Of a stretch of DNA of 64,000 nucleotides, positions 1 through 59,370 are shown piece after piece; the stretch's first letter is position 1, and every line of letters starts with the position of its first letter. Below the pieces are notes generated by a model, which saw only the letters and a list, made by a program, of their open reading frames with translations, had not been told where the DNA came from and searched no databases. The DNA comes from Struthidea cinerea (lineage: Eukaryota; Chordata; Aves; Passeriformes; Corcoracidae). The position numbers were made by a program, and so were the translations under genes. The DNA is taken from NCBI GenBank assembly GCA_013397865.1, contig VZTI01002070.1, positions 693,254 through 757,253 of the forward strand, read 5' to 3'.

Positions 1-3000
1 TCACACAAATACAGCAGATCAGAACTAAGAAAACTTTAATGTTTAGCAACATTTTTACTTGCTGCTTATCCAGTAATTCCAGCTTTAAATGGACCATATA
101 TGCTTATTTTGAAGAAAACTTTAAAAAAACTTTTCAAGTACCTCGTTCTAAAAGTAATATTTATGCAGTCTAACGTTGAAGATAGTGAAGACCAGAAGCT
201 CCTTACCATAACAGAGAAACAACTTTATAGGCCATCACAGACTTGTATTAATTGTACAGAAGCAGGGAAAGTTAAAGCCAAAAATGCAGACAACATAGTT
301 CCCTCACTATGAAATAGCTGTTTATTGGATTTTATTTCTTTACTCTCCAGTAGATGGCAATCCAGCACTTGGCCGATAAAACAGTCATGTGGAGACACTT
401 CTCTGTATACAAGTCTGTGGGGGCTTTAGTTACATATTCCAACTTTGGACTGCAAACTACCCAAGTGAATCATTCAAGTAGTGTTTTATTATATTGCTGG
501 TCAGCATGAGACAACACCAGAACAAATAAGACTTGAGAAGTGAATGTGGAAATGACACTGACTTTCAGACCAGGGCAAAATTTTAATGTCTTTAATGGCT
601 TCTTGTTGTTTTAGTTATGCCTCTTACACGGACTTTTAGAAGACCTGGGAGGTAAAATTATAAATTTTGGTATCTTCCCATATGGAAGTTTACTTGCTCT
701 TGAAATGTTGTATTTCTTGTGTTTACGAAAAGATTGTACAGAACTCCCTGAATTCTTTCCTTTCTGTATGACCCTTTCTCCAGAAGGTAGCTGTGTGTCA
801 CAGAGTGTCTGTGCCTTGTCTGCTCATTTACATTGCTCCAGGGACATTTCTGGGGTTGTCACTGGAAGATCAAACCCACAAAACATGTCAGACTTGGCAC
901 GAACCCTGCCTCAGCTGCCAGCCTGGCTACTCACCTGTCCCACCTGCACACATCACCAGAGCCTTCCGTAGGGTTTGGGGTGGGTGCAAGTGGTGGTATT
1001 TCCCTTCAGAGCAGGGAGCTAGGGGAGGTATGGGTTTAGGGGAAGCAGAAGGGAGATCTAGGGGGGTTGGCACCAGCTGTGCATTGCATGACACAGGGAT
1101 GGCTGAAGTGCTCCTCATCATCCCATGGCTGTGTCCCAGCTCAGGGCTGCACAGGCACGGAGACCCATAGTCGAGCAAGATTACCTGGAGAGAGATAGGA
1201 CACATCCTTCTGTGGAAGAGACTGACAAGTCAGTAAGCAACAAAGTGAAGTGAAGGCGGGGAATCAAAAGAGGTTCAAGTATATTTCACTAATATCTCCG
1301 AGTCCTCCTAGGCTTTCTTCATCACTTCATTTATGCATTTGTTTTGAAGCTTTGTGATTTCTAAAAGTATGGATTGATAGGGGCAAAAATGGCCCTTTGT
1401 CAAATATTTGACCCTTTTGTAACAGAGATGAAAGCAGCAGCCCTGCAGAACAGTTTTCACTTTCAGACCCTTGTACCAGTCATCAATTACTATTTGCACC
1501 CCACCTTGAATCAAGCTGGAGCTTGAAGGAAACCACAGGTTTCCATGGGATGGAGATAACGGCAGCAAGTGGCAGAGGTCCTTGTGGACCTACAAATGTG
1601 GCTCGGAGAGGCTCACACTGTTTTTTTATTAATTGGCACACTAGCAACAGGGGTGGGGCAGCTTATTTGGTCTGCTGTCATCATTTGGGTTTTGTTTGGT
1701 TGGTTTTTAAAAAAGCCGTTGGGTTTTAGATGTAATTGATGCAAAGGTGGTGACAAACCTTGTAGCGGCTGCTTCCTTTATAGGTTAAGCCAGTGAGCAG
1801 AAACTGTGTGTCTGGGAAAACTAACAATCTCTTTCATGCTCCTGCTGCTATGTGTGAGCAAGGATGAATTGGATGTTGCAATTCAGAGCCAGCCACAGCC
1901 TGCTTGGAACAGCACAGAAACACAGAACAGCGGCCCACAGCGAGAGCCTGATGTCTCACTTTGTCCAGTGGTAATTGTCCTGAGCCAAGAGATGCCTCTT
2001 CTGGGGGAGAACAGCATGTAGTTCCCACAAGTGGAAATAAATGAGACCTTTCTTCTTGTCCTAAAATTCTTCATCTATTTTTAAGGAGTTCCTCCTTTAA
2101 AAATATATGCTTAAACTAACTTATTAAATGCATAATAAGGTGTAGGTGCTAAAAAGCTAGAATCAGAGAAATTCTTCAGCCTTTTCTCAATATTCTATGA
2201 GCAGACTGTCTTTCCTATGTAAACTATTTTAAACAAGGTCACGGTTTCATAAACTTCTTGCACCCGCAAGTTGTTTTGCAAGATTGTTATGGCTTTGACT
2301 TTGAAAATATTATGGAATAGGTCTCTTAGGACTTGGCCAATCCTCTCAAGGAGTGGATGGCCGAGGAACCAATTACCTATTGCCACTCAACACACTTTTT
2401 GCGATCTATCCTATATAGTAGTCAGAAAATTATTAAAGAAAAGCTTCGGCTTCCACTGTTCATGAGCCTGGACTCTGTGTCGTTTTCTTTATACGCCTCG
2501 GATGTAACAGCGACAATAAGGCAAGGCACAACCTTGCCTAATTCACACCAAATATACGCCTCAGAATGGGAGACCTCTGTGTTCCCAGAAGGTAAGAAAC
2601 ACTGCTCTTATTTTTAAGACATTCATCAGCTTTGCACTAATTTCTTCATCCGGCCCTTCCTTCTTTCCCTCCTGTCTCTCCCAGTAAGCCCCACAACTGC
2701 CTCAGCTGTTCCATCAGCTGGCTGATCCCTTTTCCTTCCTCCTGTGCCCTTAATGCAGCCAGAGCAAATACATGCCAGGAATACTACAGAGACGGATTTT
2801 CACTTTGGCTGCTTGGAGGGACTGCCATGCTTGGGTGATTCAGGCACACCTCGGGAGGGCATGAAGGAAGAAGAGAGGCACAGCCTGGAAATCTTATTCC
2901 CACAGCACACGGAGGATTAAACAGAGGTAAGGAACCCTACTGGGGCTGATATTGGAAATAACAGAAAACAAATAAGAGAAATGAAATATTTCCTACTGTG

Positions 3001-3463
3001 GCACTGTGAAAACCTTGCACAAGCTTCAGGGTGCAACCTGACAGATCTTTGCTGTTTGCTCTAAGTAGGATTTATCTAGATATACTTCACTTACATCAAG
3101 AAGACAGTGTCTGTAGGATTTCACTGTTAGCCACTAAAACTTCTTGCTTTTCTGTGCCTTTCACTGCTTGTGCCTCAGGACTCAATGCTCAGAGTGAAAG
3201 CAGTATTTCTCAGAATTAAAGAGTGCATCTGGCCTGGATGCTCTCTCAGTCTCCTGACTGAATTGAGTTTCTCTTCTCCAAATAGCATCTTGAATTCACA
3301 GAACTTTACAAAAGTTCTCAGCAAAGTAGATACACCTGGAAAAACGAGCAGAAATAGTCACCAGCATGGAGGGTCTCCAGCTTGCTGGTTTATTTTCCTG
3401 CCTCCCTTTCCCAGCTGAACCTGAGATCTTTGTGAGGCCCTGAGATCAGGTCACTTCACCAGA

Positions 3464-4135
3464 TCAGTGCAGTGTTAACTGTATTGTCCCCAGGCCACTT
3501 AGATCTCTTGGGCTGCTTGCACAGGGCATCACAAGCCGCTTTTGGTTTTGCACACTCCTAAGTGAGCACCAAACAATGACCAGAACTTGACAAAACCTTT
3601 GCTTTGGTCTTCTCACAGGCCAAACATGTAACATGACAGGAGAAGGCAGTAGGATGCAGTTCACAGGGATGCAAGGAGGGAGGCTGAATCTTGCTTTACT
3701 GTGTATGCAGACAAGCACAGACAAATTTATGTGTTCCTGGGCATGAAACAACTCTGATGCTTTGCCTGCAAGGTTAAACACTGTGTTGCAGATACCTGTC
3801 AGCTCCAGGGGAGACATATCCACATGTGGACAGGCATTGCGTGGGAGATTGGGCCATTGCTCATGATGTGAATTTGCATGAATCCTCACAGACTCAGGTA
3901 GAAGCCTCCCATATTCCTGAAGCAAGACACAACTGACAAAATTGCTAAAATAGACACAAAAAAACCCCCAAAATACCCAAGTTTTTGAATGCCCTCCAGA
4001 GGTTTTCCCATGCCAAAAAGCAAATTTTTGACTCACGCTCACATGTGTGCTAGAAAGCAGCCTGAAACCCCTCCTTACTTTGTCATCAGGCTGAGGAGAA
4101 GAAAACTGAGAAGGCAGCAGTTGGTCCCAAGGCAT
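3464..4135 (-). other. Unassigned open reading frame, 223 codons
   Basis: ATG to stop with no interruption in intergenic DNA. The translation (starts MPWDQLLPSQFSSPQPDD) has one hydrophobic stretch around FFCVYFSNFVSCVLL and scattered cysteines, but no domain I recognise. Sequence composition does not look clearly coding. It may be chance or part of a non-coding transcript. Confidence 0.15.
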
Positions 4136-5878
4136 GTTCTAAATAAAAAAAAAAAAGTCTCTCACAAAGGGAAGTGGTTTAATGAATTGAGGGAGCCTCT
4201 CATCTATCATTTAATTAGATGACTTTATTAAGCACATAAGCGCTTATTTGTGTAATTGATCTAAGCCATTCTCCTGCTCTTCAGAAATTGCACTGGTCCA
4301 AATCCAAAACACCTACTATGATGCTCGTGCTTTGATGTTCATAAGCAAGTGCAGCCTGTGCTGCTCTGTAACAGCAGCAGATCTGATCGCTGAGGGAGGC
4401 AGTAGGGCAGCAATCCTGCTTCTCACTCTCAGTAAATGTGGCCTTACTCATGCAGCAGCTCCTGTGGATGGCAGGCAATTCCGTGCTGCTAAAAGAAAAC
4501 AAAAAGTTATGTAGTGTTTGCCTGTAGTCTCTGTGTGCTCAGGAGCATCACTAATCTTGCTTTCAGATAGCCAGTGCCAGCTATAAACTTGCTCACACTT
4601 CAGGGTAAAGTAGGTGGTCCACAGGACTGCAAATTCATTTAGTTTTTGGCTTTGTAGGATTGCTAGGACCTCAGCACATCTGCAAGTTGAACTAACCTTA
4701 GCTCTCGCTACCAAGCTTGTTCCAGTGGGGACTCTGGACATCAGAGTGGACGACAGGCTACTGTCACACTGCTAGTGCTGTACAGGAGCAGCTCACCACA
4801 GGGTCGAGGTGGCAGTGCATGGTGTCCTTAATCAACGCTGAACGTGCCAGAGAGACAATCCAGTTCTACTCTTCGAGGTGGAGAAATGGTGGTGGTTTTT
4901 TTGTTTGGCTAAGTGCAAATGGAGCCACTTAAATCAGAACTTTAAAAGTGAATGCTAGTATTAGGTAACAGCTTAGTCATGCTTCAGTAAAACATTAAAA
5001 AAAGAGAAAAAAAAAGGGCAAAAAACTCCACAAACTAGTAGATTGATAGCCTAATGCACAAGAGTGCCCCCTTAAGGCAGGACTTGCAGACATAAACACC
5101 AGTCTTGTTTTCACCAACTTGCACAGCTGTGTATGCATTTTATGGCTAAATGAAAAAAATACAACTTGGGGGAATTTCAGAATAGCATATGCATAATATC
5201 GTAAGGAATACAGAACTTAGATGCAAAGGGCTCTGCCTACCTGGGATGGGATCCATCTTGGAAGAGCCAAGTCCAGAATCCCCAAGCCTATGCAGGACTC
5301 ATCTCACAGATGGTGAGCTTAAGCAGATTCAACAAACAACACAGCCATTTAAAGTGCAAAATTGTAATCCCAACTCACCTTTCTCTCCTACTCAAACCTG
5401 TCTAGTCTTGGAAGCAGCTAAACCCACCAGGCATCTTTCTGTTTGACCATAGGCACCTATATTTCCCATTAACTTCAATTGCAGCAGGCCAAGCAAAAAT
5501 ATTCCTTTGAAATAAGACCTATGGCTTTGTTCTAGTCTGACTCTTTCTGGAAGAATACTAATTCTATAAATGTCCGGAAAAGTTTTTAAAGAGGGCTTGG
5601 TGTCTTTTCGGTGTAGAATATTAATAAGTTCATTTATGTGTGCAAAATTCTTCTGCTTGGAGTCAGGCCCAAACCCACTGGAAATGACAGAATCTCAGAG
5701 CTTTGGGGTCAGGACTTGAACACTGTCAGTACACTTACACCTGCAAGCACAGTCATGCAGGTGCAAGCTCAGCACAGACTACTTGTGTTGCAGAATTGAA
5801 GGAAACAAATAATGATGTCCATTCATGCAGTGAAAGACTGCAGTGCCTGCAAAAGGGAAAGGCTAAGAACCAATAACA

Positions 5879-5976
5879 ATCATAGAATCACAGAATATGC
5901 TGAGTTGGAAGGGACCCACAAGGATCATTGAGTCAAACTCCCGTCCCTGCACAGCACCATGCCCAAGAGTCACACC
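5879..5976 (-). mobile_element. CR1 LINE 3' terminal fragment (minus orientation)
   Basis: About 100 bp matching the 3' end of the CR1 at 8994-9505: shared ATCATAGAATCACAGAATA-type terminus and the CCCTGCACAGCACCATGCCC and GTCACACCAT words. Severely 5'-truncated, non-coding, and downstream of SASH1. Confidence 0.85.
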
Positions 5977-6504
5977 ATTTGTTTTGCACTGCTTCCTGAA
6001 TGTTAAAGGGTTAACCTTTAGTGGACTCCTGAGATAGCTCTGGTGGTACATGTAATGTTACATTCATAGCTTTTAAGTCTCTGTGGGCTTACATGTGAAC
6101 CCTCTGCTCAGGCATAAAGTTTCTTTCTCTAAGTATTAGCAGCAAGAATTTTTACCACGTTTCTCCCACATCTCTTTGTCTGGTGCAAACACATGTGGAA
6201 AGAGAACTTTTAGAATAAGGATAGGTGTGTATGTGTCGGGGGGTGGCAGTGTTTGGTTTTGGCAGCAGCTACTGTGGTTAGCACACATTTGGATCAAACA
6301 CAGCAGCAAAATGCCGAGAGCAATAGATGGGGGCTTTGTGTTTCAGCTGCTCCCAATGCAATCCTGGACCACAGCAATCTTGGAAGGGAAGCAACACTCC
6401 TTCCAGCTGCAGAATTGGTAAGCGCCCTGGCTTTTCATGTTGAGCAGTGTTTGTTTTGTTTTTATTTCTGTTTCGTTTCTTGAGAGACCCTTGGAAACAG
6501 CCTG

Positions 6505-6790
6505 TCCCGGCGCCAGCCGCTCCCGCCGCCCGCGGCGCGGCGCCCTCTGCCGCCCGAGCGCCCTCAGGGGCCCGCCGAGCGCCCGCAGCCCTCACCGCCC
6601 TCATTCCCACGGAAGGTTCGCCACGTCCTGCAGCTCTGATGGGAGCGCTGCCCGAGGGGAGCCGAAGATACAGCTGCCTGGATCCAGCCCAAATTTTTTG
6701 TTTTCCTCTTTATGTCGTTTCCTGAGTTCAGCTTCCGGTTAACGACAACTCGTGCAGACACAGCCCGCCCTCGCTCCTCGGGGCTAAATC
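6505..6790. promoter_or_regulatory. Short CpG-dense island downstream of SASH1
   Basis: The densest CpG cluster of the intergenic part. The core at about 6505-6600 is almost pure G+C with repeated GCCGCCCGCGGCGCGG-type sequence, and CpGs continue thinly to about 6790. The flanks are AT-rich. It could be a promoter or enhancer of an unannotated transcript; no coding gene starts here that I recognise. The open frames across it (plus 6447-6725, minus 6610-6278) look like by-products of high GC. Confidence 0.45.
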
Positions 6791-7559
6791 CACAAAGGAT
6801 TAACTTCAAGCTGTTGCCATGAGGAGCTGGCAGCACGCTGTTAGGCAGCTAAGCATACCCATTAGTTGCACAGCAAATTTATCCAGACCAACAAACGCAA
6901 AACAGTAAGGAAGAAGTTACTCAAGTGAGCTGGAAGTGCCAAGAGTCATGTCCCAAGGCTCCATTGCCCCAAACCCTGGACACTGGCATATTATTACAGA
7001 CTGGAGACATTACCTGATTGCTCAGGAGTTACAGTACCTCACCAGCCAAACAAAGCACAGCTGCATTTGAAAACCAGGTCTGAAATCCCTTCTGGCAGGC
7101 AAGAGCTGTAACTGCAACTCCGCAGCATTGTACTCATGGGCCCTTTCTCTGGGTCCACCAATTATTAATTATCCCATTGCAAAGTGGTAAAGCTCCCAAG
7201 GGGAGACCTGGGAGACCTCTCACACACATCTCGCTGAGCCCAGGAGCTGGACATTCACAGGATATAACAGACAAAGTTTGGACAGTGCTGATTCACATCA
7301 TATCATAACTTAACAGCTGCTTCTAGTCCTGGATTATCAGGGCTTTTAATATTTTAAATGTTTTAAACCTTTTTCTCCTGCTGTAGATGTGTTGAGAGTG
7401 CTTACAAGGAGAGGAACTACAGGCTTGGTAAGCTACAGGTTGAGGGCCCAAGACATAAGCAAAAAAATTAAATCACTGGACACCGCTATCAGAGCACTAA
7501 ATAAAGGATCTGTTAGCAAAATTAAAACCAATGGAAAAAAAAGAGAGAGACCATGGAAA

Positions 7560-7565
7560 TTTATT
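7560..7565 (-). promoter_or_regulatory. Candidate distal polyadenylation signal of SASH1
   Basis: AATAAA read on the minus strand, followed downstream by a CT- then T-rich stretch (about 7550-7530) of the kind found at cleavage sites. It lies about 3.96 kb after the stop codon. Confidence 0.5.
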
Positions 7566-7942
7566 TACTTTTTATCTATGAACAGTATGACATATAATTA
7601 TAGACAAGTTTTGATACACAGGAAAACCCTTTTGTCAACCATTTTTTTTGCTAAATGAAACAGCACAATAATCTTTACACATTCATATTTTGTTTTTGCT
7701 TTTTTTTCTTTACAATACACAGCTTTCTTGGGTTGAAGCAAACTGCACGACATATTGAGTACTGGTATATTACAGCTACTTACATCATTTAAGAACAGCA
7801 AATGGAGAAAAATAAGTTATTTAAATATTGATTTCATATACAGAAAGTGCAACTTTGTTAGTTGTTACATAACTTGCTTGACAGTTTTGATTCCCCAAAG
7901 GGTGTCAATTAATGATAAAAGTATCTTGGACCAGAAGTATTA

Positions 7943-7948
7943 TTTATT
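7943..7948 (-). promoter_or_regulatory. Candidate intermediate polyadenylation signal
   Basis: AATAAA within an AT-rich stretch on the minus strand, about 3.6 kb after the stop. Its use is uncertain, because such hexamers are frequent in AT-rich sequence. Confidence 0.25.
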
Positions 7949-8766
7949 CTAAAAATAATACAGTACAACTGCACAGCTGTGACTTGGTGAATCGACCACT
8001 ATTGCTGCTCTTACAGATGATGGCCTGTTTGAATAATGCAATGTTTAATGCTTCTGATCATGCTCCCAGTCTGCATCCACAGCCAGGCTCATACAAGAGC
8101 ACAGGGAATTGCCACCTGGGTAGCAACAGCAGGTTATTGATGAAAGCATAGGATTATGATGGCATTTGGTAATATTTTGGGCTTGCTGCTTCTATTGTTA
8201 AATAGCTGTTTGAGTTACTAAGATACAATGGATATACTTAACATGGTGAGCCTGAGCAGAGCAGATGAGGATTCCAGCAGCAGGTTTCTTCTGTGCTTCC
8301 CAAGAGTTAATGAGTGAACTTTTGCTTAGAGCACTGAAGGGTTGCAAGAAGATGCAAGAGGTTATGGCTCTCATAATGCACCACCTCACCTGCTTGGGGG
8401 AATGCCACAGGTCACTGAAACCACAGCAGGGAAGCTCAAACACTGAGAAGCTTAAGGCTTTTTTTAGATTAGAATATAAACTAAAATTGTAATTCAAGTA
8501 AGACCACAAAGCACAGTCTTTAAAAGAAAACAAAACAAATATTAAAACTCATAAATCTCAAACTGCTCACTCCAGTCCTGATGGGTGTGATTTGGTTTCC
8601 CTGGGTCACATAATCATTTAAAAGGTGTGGATTTACAAAGAGAATTTGGCAAACAGGTTCAGCTTATTCCTGTAATTTTCCTTCTGTTACTGAGAGGGGA
8701 AAGTGATTAATATGGGAGAGCTTCATTATATGACTAGTCTTCCCTACGAGGAAATTTGTTTCCTAT

Positions 8767-8772
8767 TTTATT
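8767..8772 (-). promoter_or_regulatory. Candidate proximal polyadenylation signal
   Basis: AATAAA on the minus strand about 2.8 kb after the SASH1 stop, just downstream of the CR1 insertion. It may give a shorter 3' UTR; no downstream element is obvious. Confidence 0.25.
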
Positions 8773-8993
8773 GCTATAGTCAGCTTGGACTTTTCCCTTG
8801 CTCCGATACAACTGCTGTCCACTTACTTCTACTCTGTTCTGGTCCCTCCCAGCAATCCCAGGAAGCCTCAATACTCTTTCCATCTCCTGCTTACTGGTAG
8901 TCACCATGTAAGCCTCAGAGAGGAACAAGAGAAAAATAGTAACTATTAAAAAACCACTTAATTTTTTTAAACTTTTTTTTCTTTTTTTTTTTA

Positions 8994-9505
8994 GAATCAT
9001 AGAAAATACTGAGCGACAAAAGGGGACCCATTGAGTCCAACTGCTGGCCCTGCACAGCACCATCCCCAAGCGTCACACCATGTACCTGAGAGTGTTGTCC
9101 AAACGTCTCTTGAACTCTGTCTGGCTCGGTGCTGTGACCACTTCCCTGGGGAGCCTGTTCCAGTGCCCAACCACCCTCTGGGTGAAGAACCTTTTCCTGA
9201 TATCCAACCTAAACCTCCCCTGACTCAGCTTCATGCCATTTCCTTGGGTCCTGTCCCTGGTCACCAGAGTGAGAGATCGATACCTGCCATTCTGCTTCCT
9301 CTCGTGAGGATGTTGAGACTGCAATGAGGTCTGCCCTCAGTCCCCTCCAGGCTGAACAGACTCAGCTGTTCTTCACAAAGCTTCCTCTCCAGACCCTTCA
9401 CCATCCTTGTGGCCCTCCTTTGCACGCTCCCCAGTAGCTTAATGTCTTTTTTATATTCTGGTGCCCAAAACTGCACACAGGACTCGAGGTGAGGCTGCAC
9501 CAGAT
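8994..9505 (-). mobile_element. CR1 LINE 3' fragment (minus orientation), inside the SASH1 3' UTR
   Basis: On the minus strand the frame shows the C-terminal part of the CR1 reverse-transcriptase ORF (VGHWNRLPREVVTAPSQTEF, FKRRLDN, upstream LGSVQRRATRM). It ends at 8994 in a CTATGATTCT-like terminus typical of CR1. The element is 5'-truncated and the frame is broken into two overlapping pieces (9527-9261 and 9324-9073), so it is dead. It has the same sense as SASH1. Confidence 0.93.
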
Positions 9506-11527
9506 TTTCACCAGCTATACAAAACATGTCTGCAGTATGTCTCCTGATTCTGTCGTATCAGAACATGCTGCTTACCAGACACCAAGGAGAATATTACAGA
9601 GCTTTGCTTGAGAACAATTTCAACTTGCATCAGTGAATTAGTTGCCTTCATATGATGGTGTGCAGTAGACACTGGTGAAATACGAAATGAGGGAAGTAAA
9701 CCTAACAGCTATCAATTGTACCAGGAGGCAAATTAGTTATCATCTGTAGTAAAATGCATATTCATCTGCTTAAAACATGACCATGAAAGGGCCAGATACA
9801 GTAAGGAATCCACAATTTTTCATTCATCAATCTGAGAGCACTTTATCAGGAGAAGTCATTAGCTCAGTATGAGGCTGGGATAATTGGGGCACCAAAGAGT
9901 GAAGTGCCTTGTCTGGTTTTATACAGTAAATTGATGTCAGAACTGATATTGGAAATAGCTACACATCCTGGCCTGTGCCCAGGTTTCCATACTATCTCCT
10001 TTTGCCTGCCAGACTAAGCTTGCTCTGTCTTCCATGGAGCATTTGCACTACAAGAAGCAGAAGGACACACCATATATAGCCCCCAAGAAAAAGCTAGTTA
10101 TGTGCTATTCATGATAATTTGTATTTGGTATATAAAACGTGTACCCAATATAGAAAAATAAAATCTGTCATTAGTCATATAAGTGACTGGAACGTTTCAC
10201 ATGGAGTTAGGCAGAAAAATATCATCGCATCATGAAAAATGGTTCATCACATTTGCCAGAAAAATGCTCTTTTCCAGTGAGAGGTAACATTAACGCAGTG
10301 GTGAGGGATATCAACGGTTCTAAAAATCACAGTGTTATTCGTAAGACTATATGGGAATTTTCTTGTCCATGCAATGGAATTACTGGGTCTAATGATTTCT
10401 ATGGGACACAATTTGCTTTTTCAATGCAAGTGAATTTTCATTTGTAGAAACCCACTGTTTGGAATCAATATGGTCAGGATACCAAGTCAAAGCTGCAGCA
10501 TAATGATTGACAATATAACACAGTACACAGAATATGATTAAAATGAAAAGCAGTTACATATATACAAGGCAGTATATCTTGGAACAGTTTAGTAACAACA
10601 GTAAATGCAGACTGTAGTGAACAAGGAGTTAACCTGACAACCGAAACCTAGCATAACCCTGCATTTGTAAAAGCACCTCTACAACACAGGAGATATTATG
10701 ATGAGGCATTTTATAGAAGCTACTTCAGCTGGAAATCACCCTAAATGCAACTTAAGTGTGACAGGTTGAAACAAGGCTTGGGAAATGTGAATACAGGAAA
10801 GTGAACACTAGGTAACTGCTTAAAAGCTTATTTTAAGGCAAATAAAAAGCTGGTTGCTAGAAAGCAGTTATAAAAATGACCTCAGCTCTGTACAAATAAA
10901 AAGAAGCTTTCTGACTCTCTGTGGGTTAGTTGCATTGAAGTGACAGAGATGGACCACACTGAAAACTAATTTCAGTCCATCAACTTCAGCCTAGCTAAAG
11001 GCTTCGTGGCAACTGGGACCTATACGAAGCAACAGCAAAGATGACTGGGGAGGGCTCTGTGTTTAGCTCTAGACTGCTAAAATAAACAAAAGGCATTTGC
11101 CAAACAGCTTCTACTGGAATTTGCACCATGATTTGTACCTGGTCTTTAGGACTGATTTCAGGTACCTGGAACCTAGATGTACAAAAGACCTATTACTAGC
11201 ATCACTCTCACAAACTCGAGGAAAATATGCAAGGGTCCCCTAATTCTGTGAAGCTGTCTGATTCTCAGGCCAACCCTGTGCAGTTTATGAAATAGGAACA
11301 CTTTAGATGGGAGTGAGGGGGGAGGGAAGTACCACATCTATGTTACCTGGTGGTTGCTTCTCTTCTCCTTCAGTCACCAAAGACTTTCATATCCTTTGAA
11401 GAAGATATCTGCCTGTCCTGGGGAGCCACTTCCTTGATCCCTTTAGCTACGTGAAGTAATTAGAGCGATACTGGTGCAGGAAGAAGCAGTGGATTCTTGA
11501 CCAGGCAAGGTCACACTATTGAGCATG

Positions 11528-58273
<46,746 letters not shown>

Positions 58274-59189
58274 CTAGGACAAAAAAGAGAAATGGACTTA
58301 TTGATGCAGGCTTCTCACATTTCAGGGGAGCTGTCTGGTTACAGTAAATTATAGTTTCCAAACAATATATCATGAGCTGTTTTCTCTTCCCTTTTCTCCC
58401 CAACACAGCAAGCTGGAAACAAAAACTGAACCTACTGGTCTGACCACAGTAACTGAGTTTCCTTCTTAAATGTGCCTTTCATGACCAGCACAGAAAAATA
58501 TATACTGACAGAAACCAATGGTTAAGGCAAAGGAGTCCAGGCATTCCTCAGAAAAACAATTATTCACATAGTTTCCCCACTTGCATTTGCAAAACAGTAA
58601 TTTTGCTGCCTTAGAAACTGTAGAACTGGGATGCTGCACTTGTTTAGCCGTACACCAGTTTTCAGCCTATTTGGTTTTTATCGGACAATGCTTTATAAAT
58701 ATGTGCTCATTACACCTCCAGAACCCACCGTGTGGAAGACAGTAGTAGAGATTTAAAGACAAGGTGAAGAAAGTTTGTCCAGACCCTATGAAGTGCAACC
58801 GTAGCTGACTGGAGACTACAGCTCCTTTCTCCCAAATCCCTCCTGTGCTTTCTCACCAGTGTATGCTCCTTTCCTCAAAAACTAGCTCGAGAGACTTAGT
58901 CAAGTCCAGAACATGGGCTTTACAAACAATCCACTAAAATAGAAAAGAAATCTTTTGTTCTTGGTCTTTATGTTTATTGAACCAGTTTTCCAGAATGGAT
59001 TCCAACTCAGTGCCAACAGTTCACTGTGAGATCTCTGATGAGACATCATCACCCCGCTTCACAGCCTTTTTTTTCTGTCTGCATAAAAGCAGCTAACAGA
59101 AATTACCAAACCTTGCATTCTTTTTTGAAGCCTTCCTATGGGAATCGCTATTTAACCACACTGCAGCAAGCCAGGGAAATGACTTCTGC

Positions 59190-59370
59190 CAGCATCCAGA
59201 GCTTCGCTGGAGGCTCCACGCGCAAAGCATCACTGCGGTGTCTTTGCTGCGGGCTCGGCCCCGCGACATGCCAGTGTCCCGTTGTGCGGTGGCTGTACTG
59301 CAGCCGTGCAGGATGGAAACACGCACACCCCAGCCTAGCAAGGAGACCTCGGGCCAAAGCGCTCTCTGAA
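59190..59370. promoter_or_regulatory. Small CpG-rich block in the 5' SASH1 intron
   Basis: Locally elevated G+C and CpG (GGCTCCACGCGCAAAGC, GCTGCGGGCTCGGCCCCGCG) in an AT-rich intron. No SASH1-like N-terminal coding sequence was found in it on the minus strand. Possible regulatory element. Confidence 0.25.

Larger units (their letters stand above)
1..7544. other. Intergenic sequence downstream of SASH1
   Basis: No recognisable coding exon. It contains the CR1 fragment at 5879-5976, the CpG island at 6505-6790, an unassigned 223-codon open frame on the minus strand (4135-3464), and an AT-rich block with a 12-bp palindrome at 4236-4247. In mammals the next gene in this direction is UST at a large distance; no part of it was seen. 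Confidence 0.6.
7545..11527 (-). other. SASH1: SASH1 3' untranslated region (3' end inferred)
   Basis: Sequence after the SASH1 stop. About 4 kb is consistent with the long mammalian 3' UTR. It has no intron signature and contains a same-sense CR1 fragment (8994-9505). The 3' boundary is inferred from an AATAAA on the minus strand at 7565-7560 followed by a T-rich stretch. Other AATAAA hexamers (8772-8767, 7948-7943) could give shorter forms. Confidence 0.6.

Noticed and set aside
6278..6725. Open frames with Ala/Arg/Pro-rich translations over the CpG island
   Set aside because: High G+C removes stop codons in several frames at once. Composition, not coding selection, explains them.
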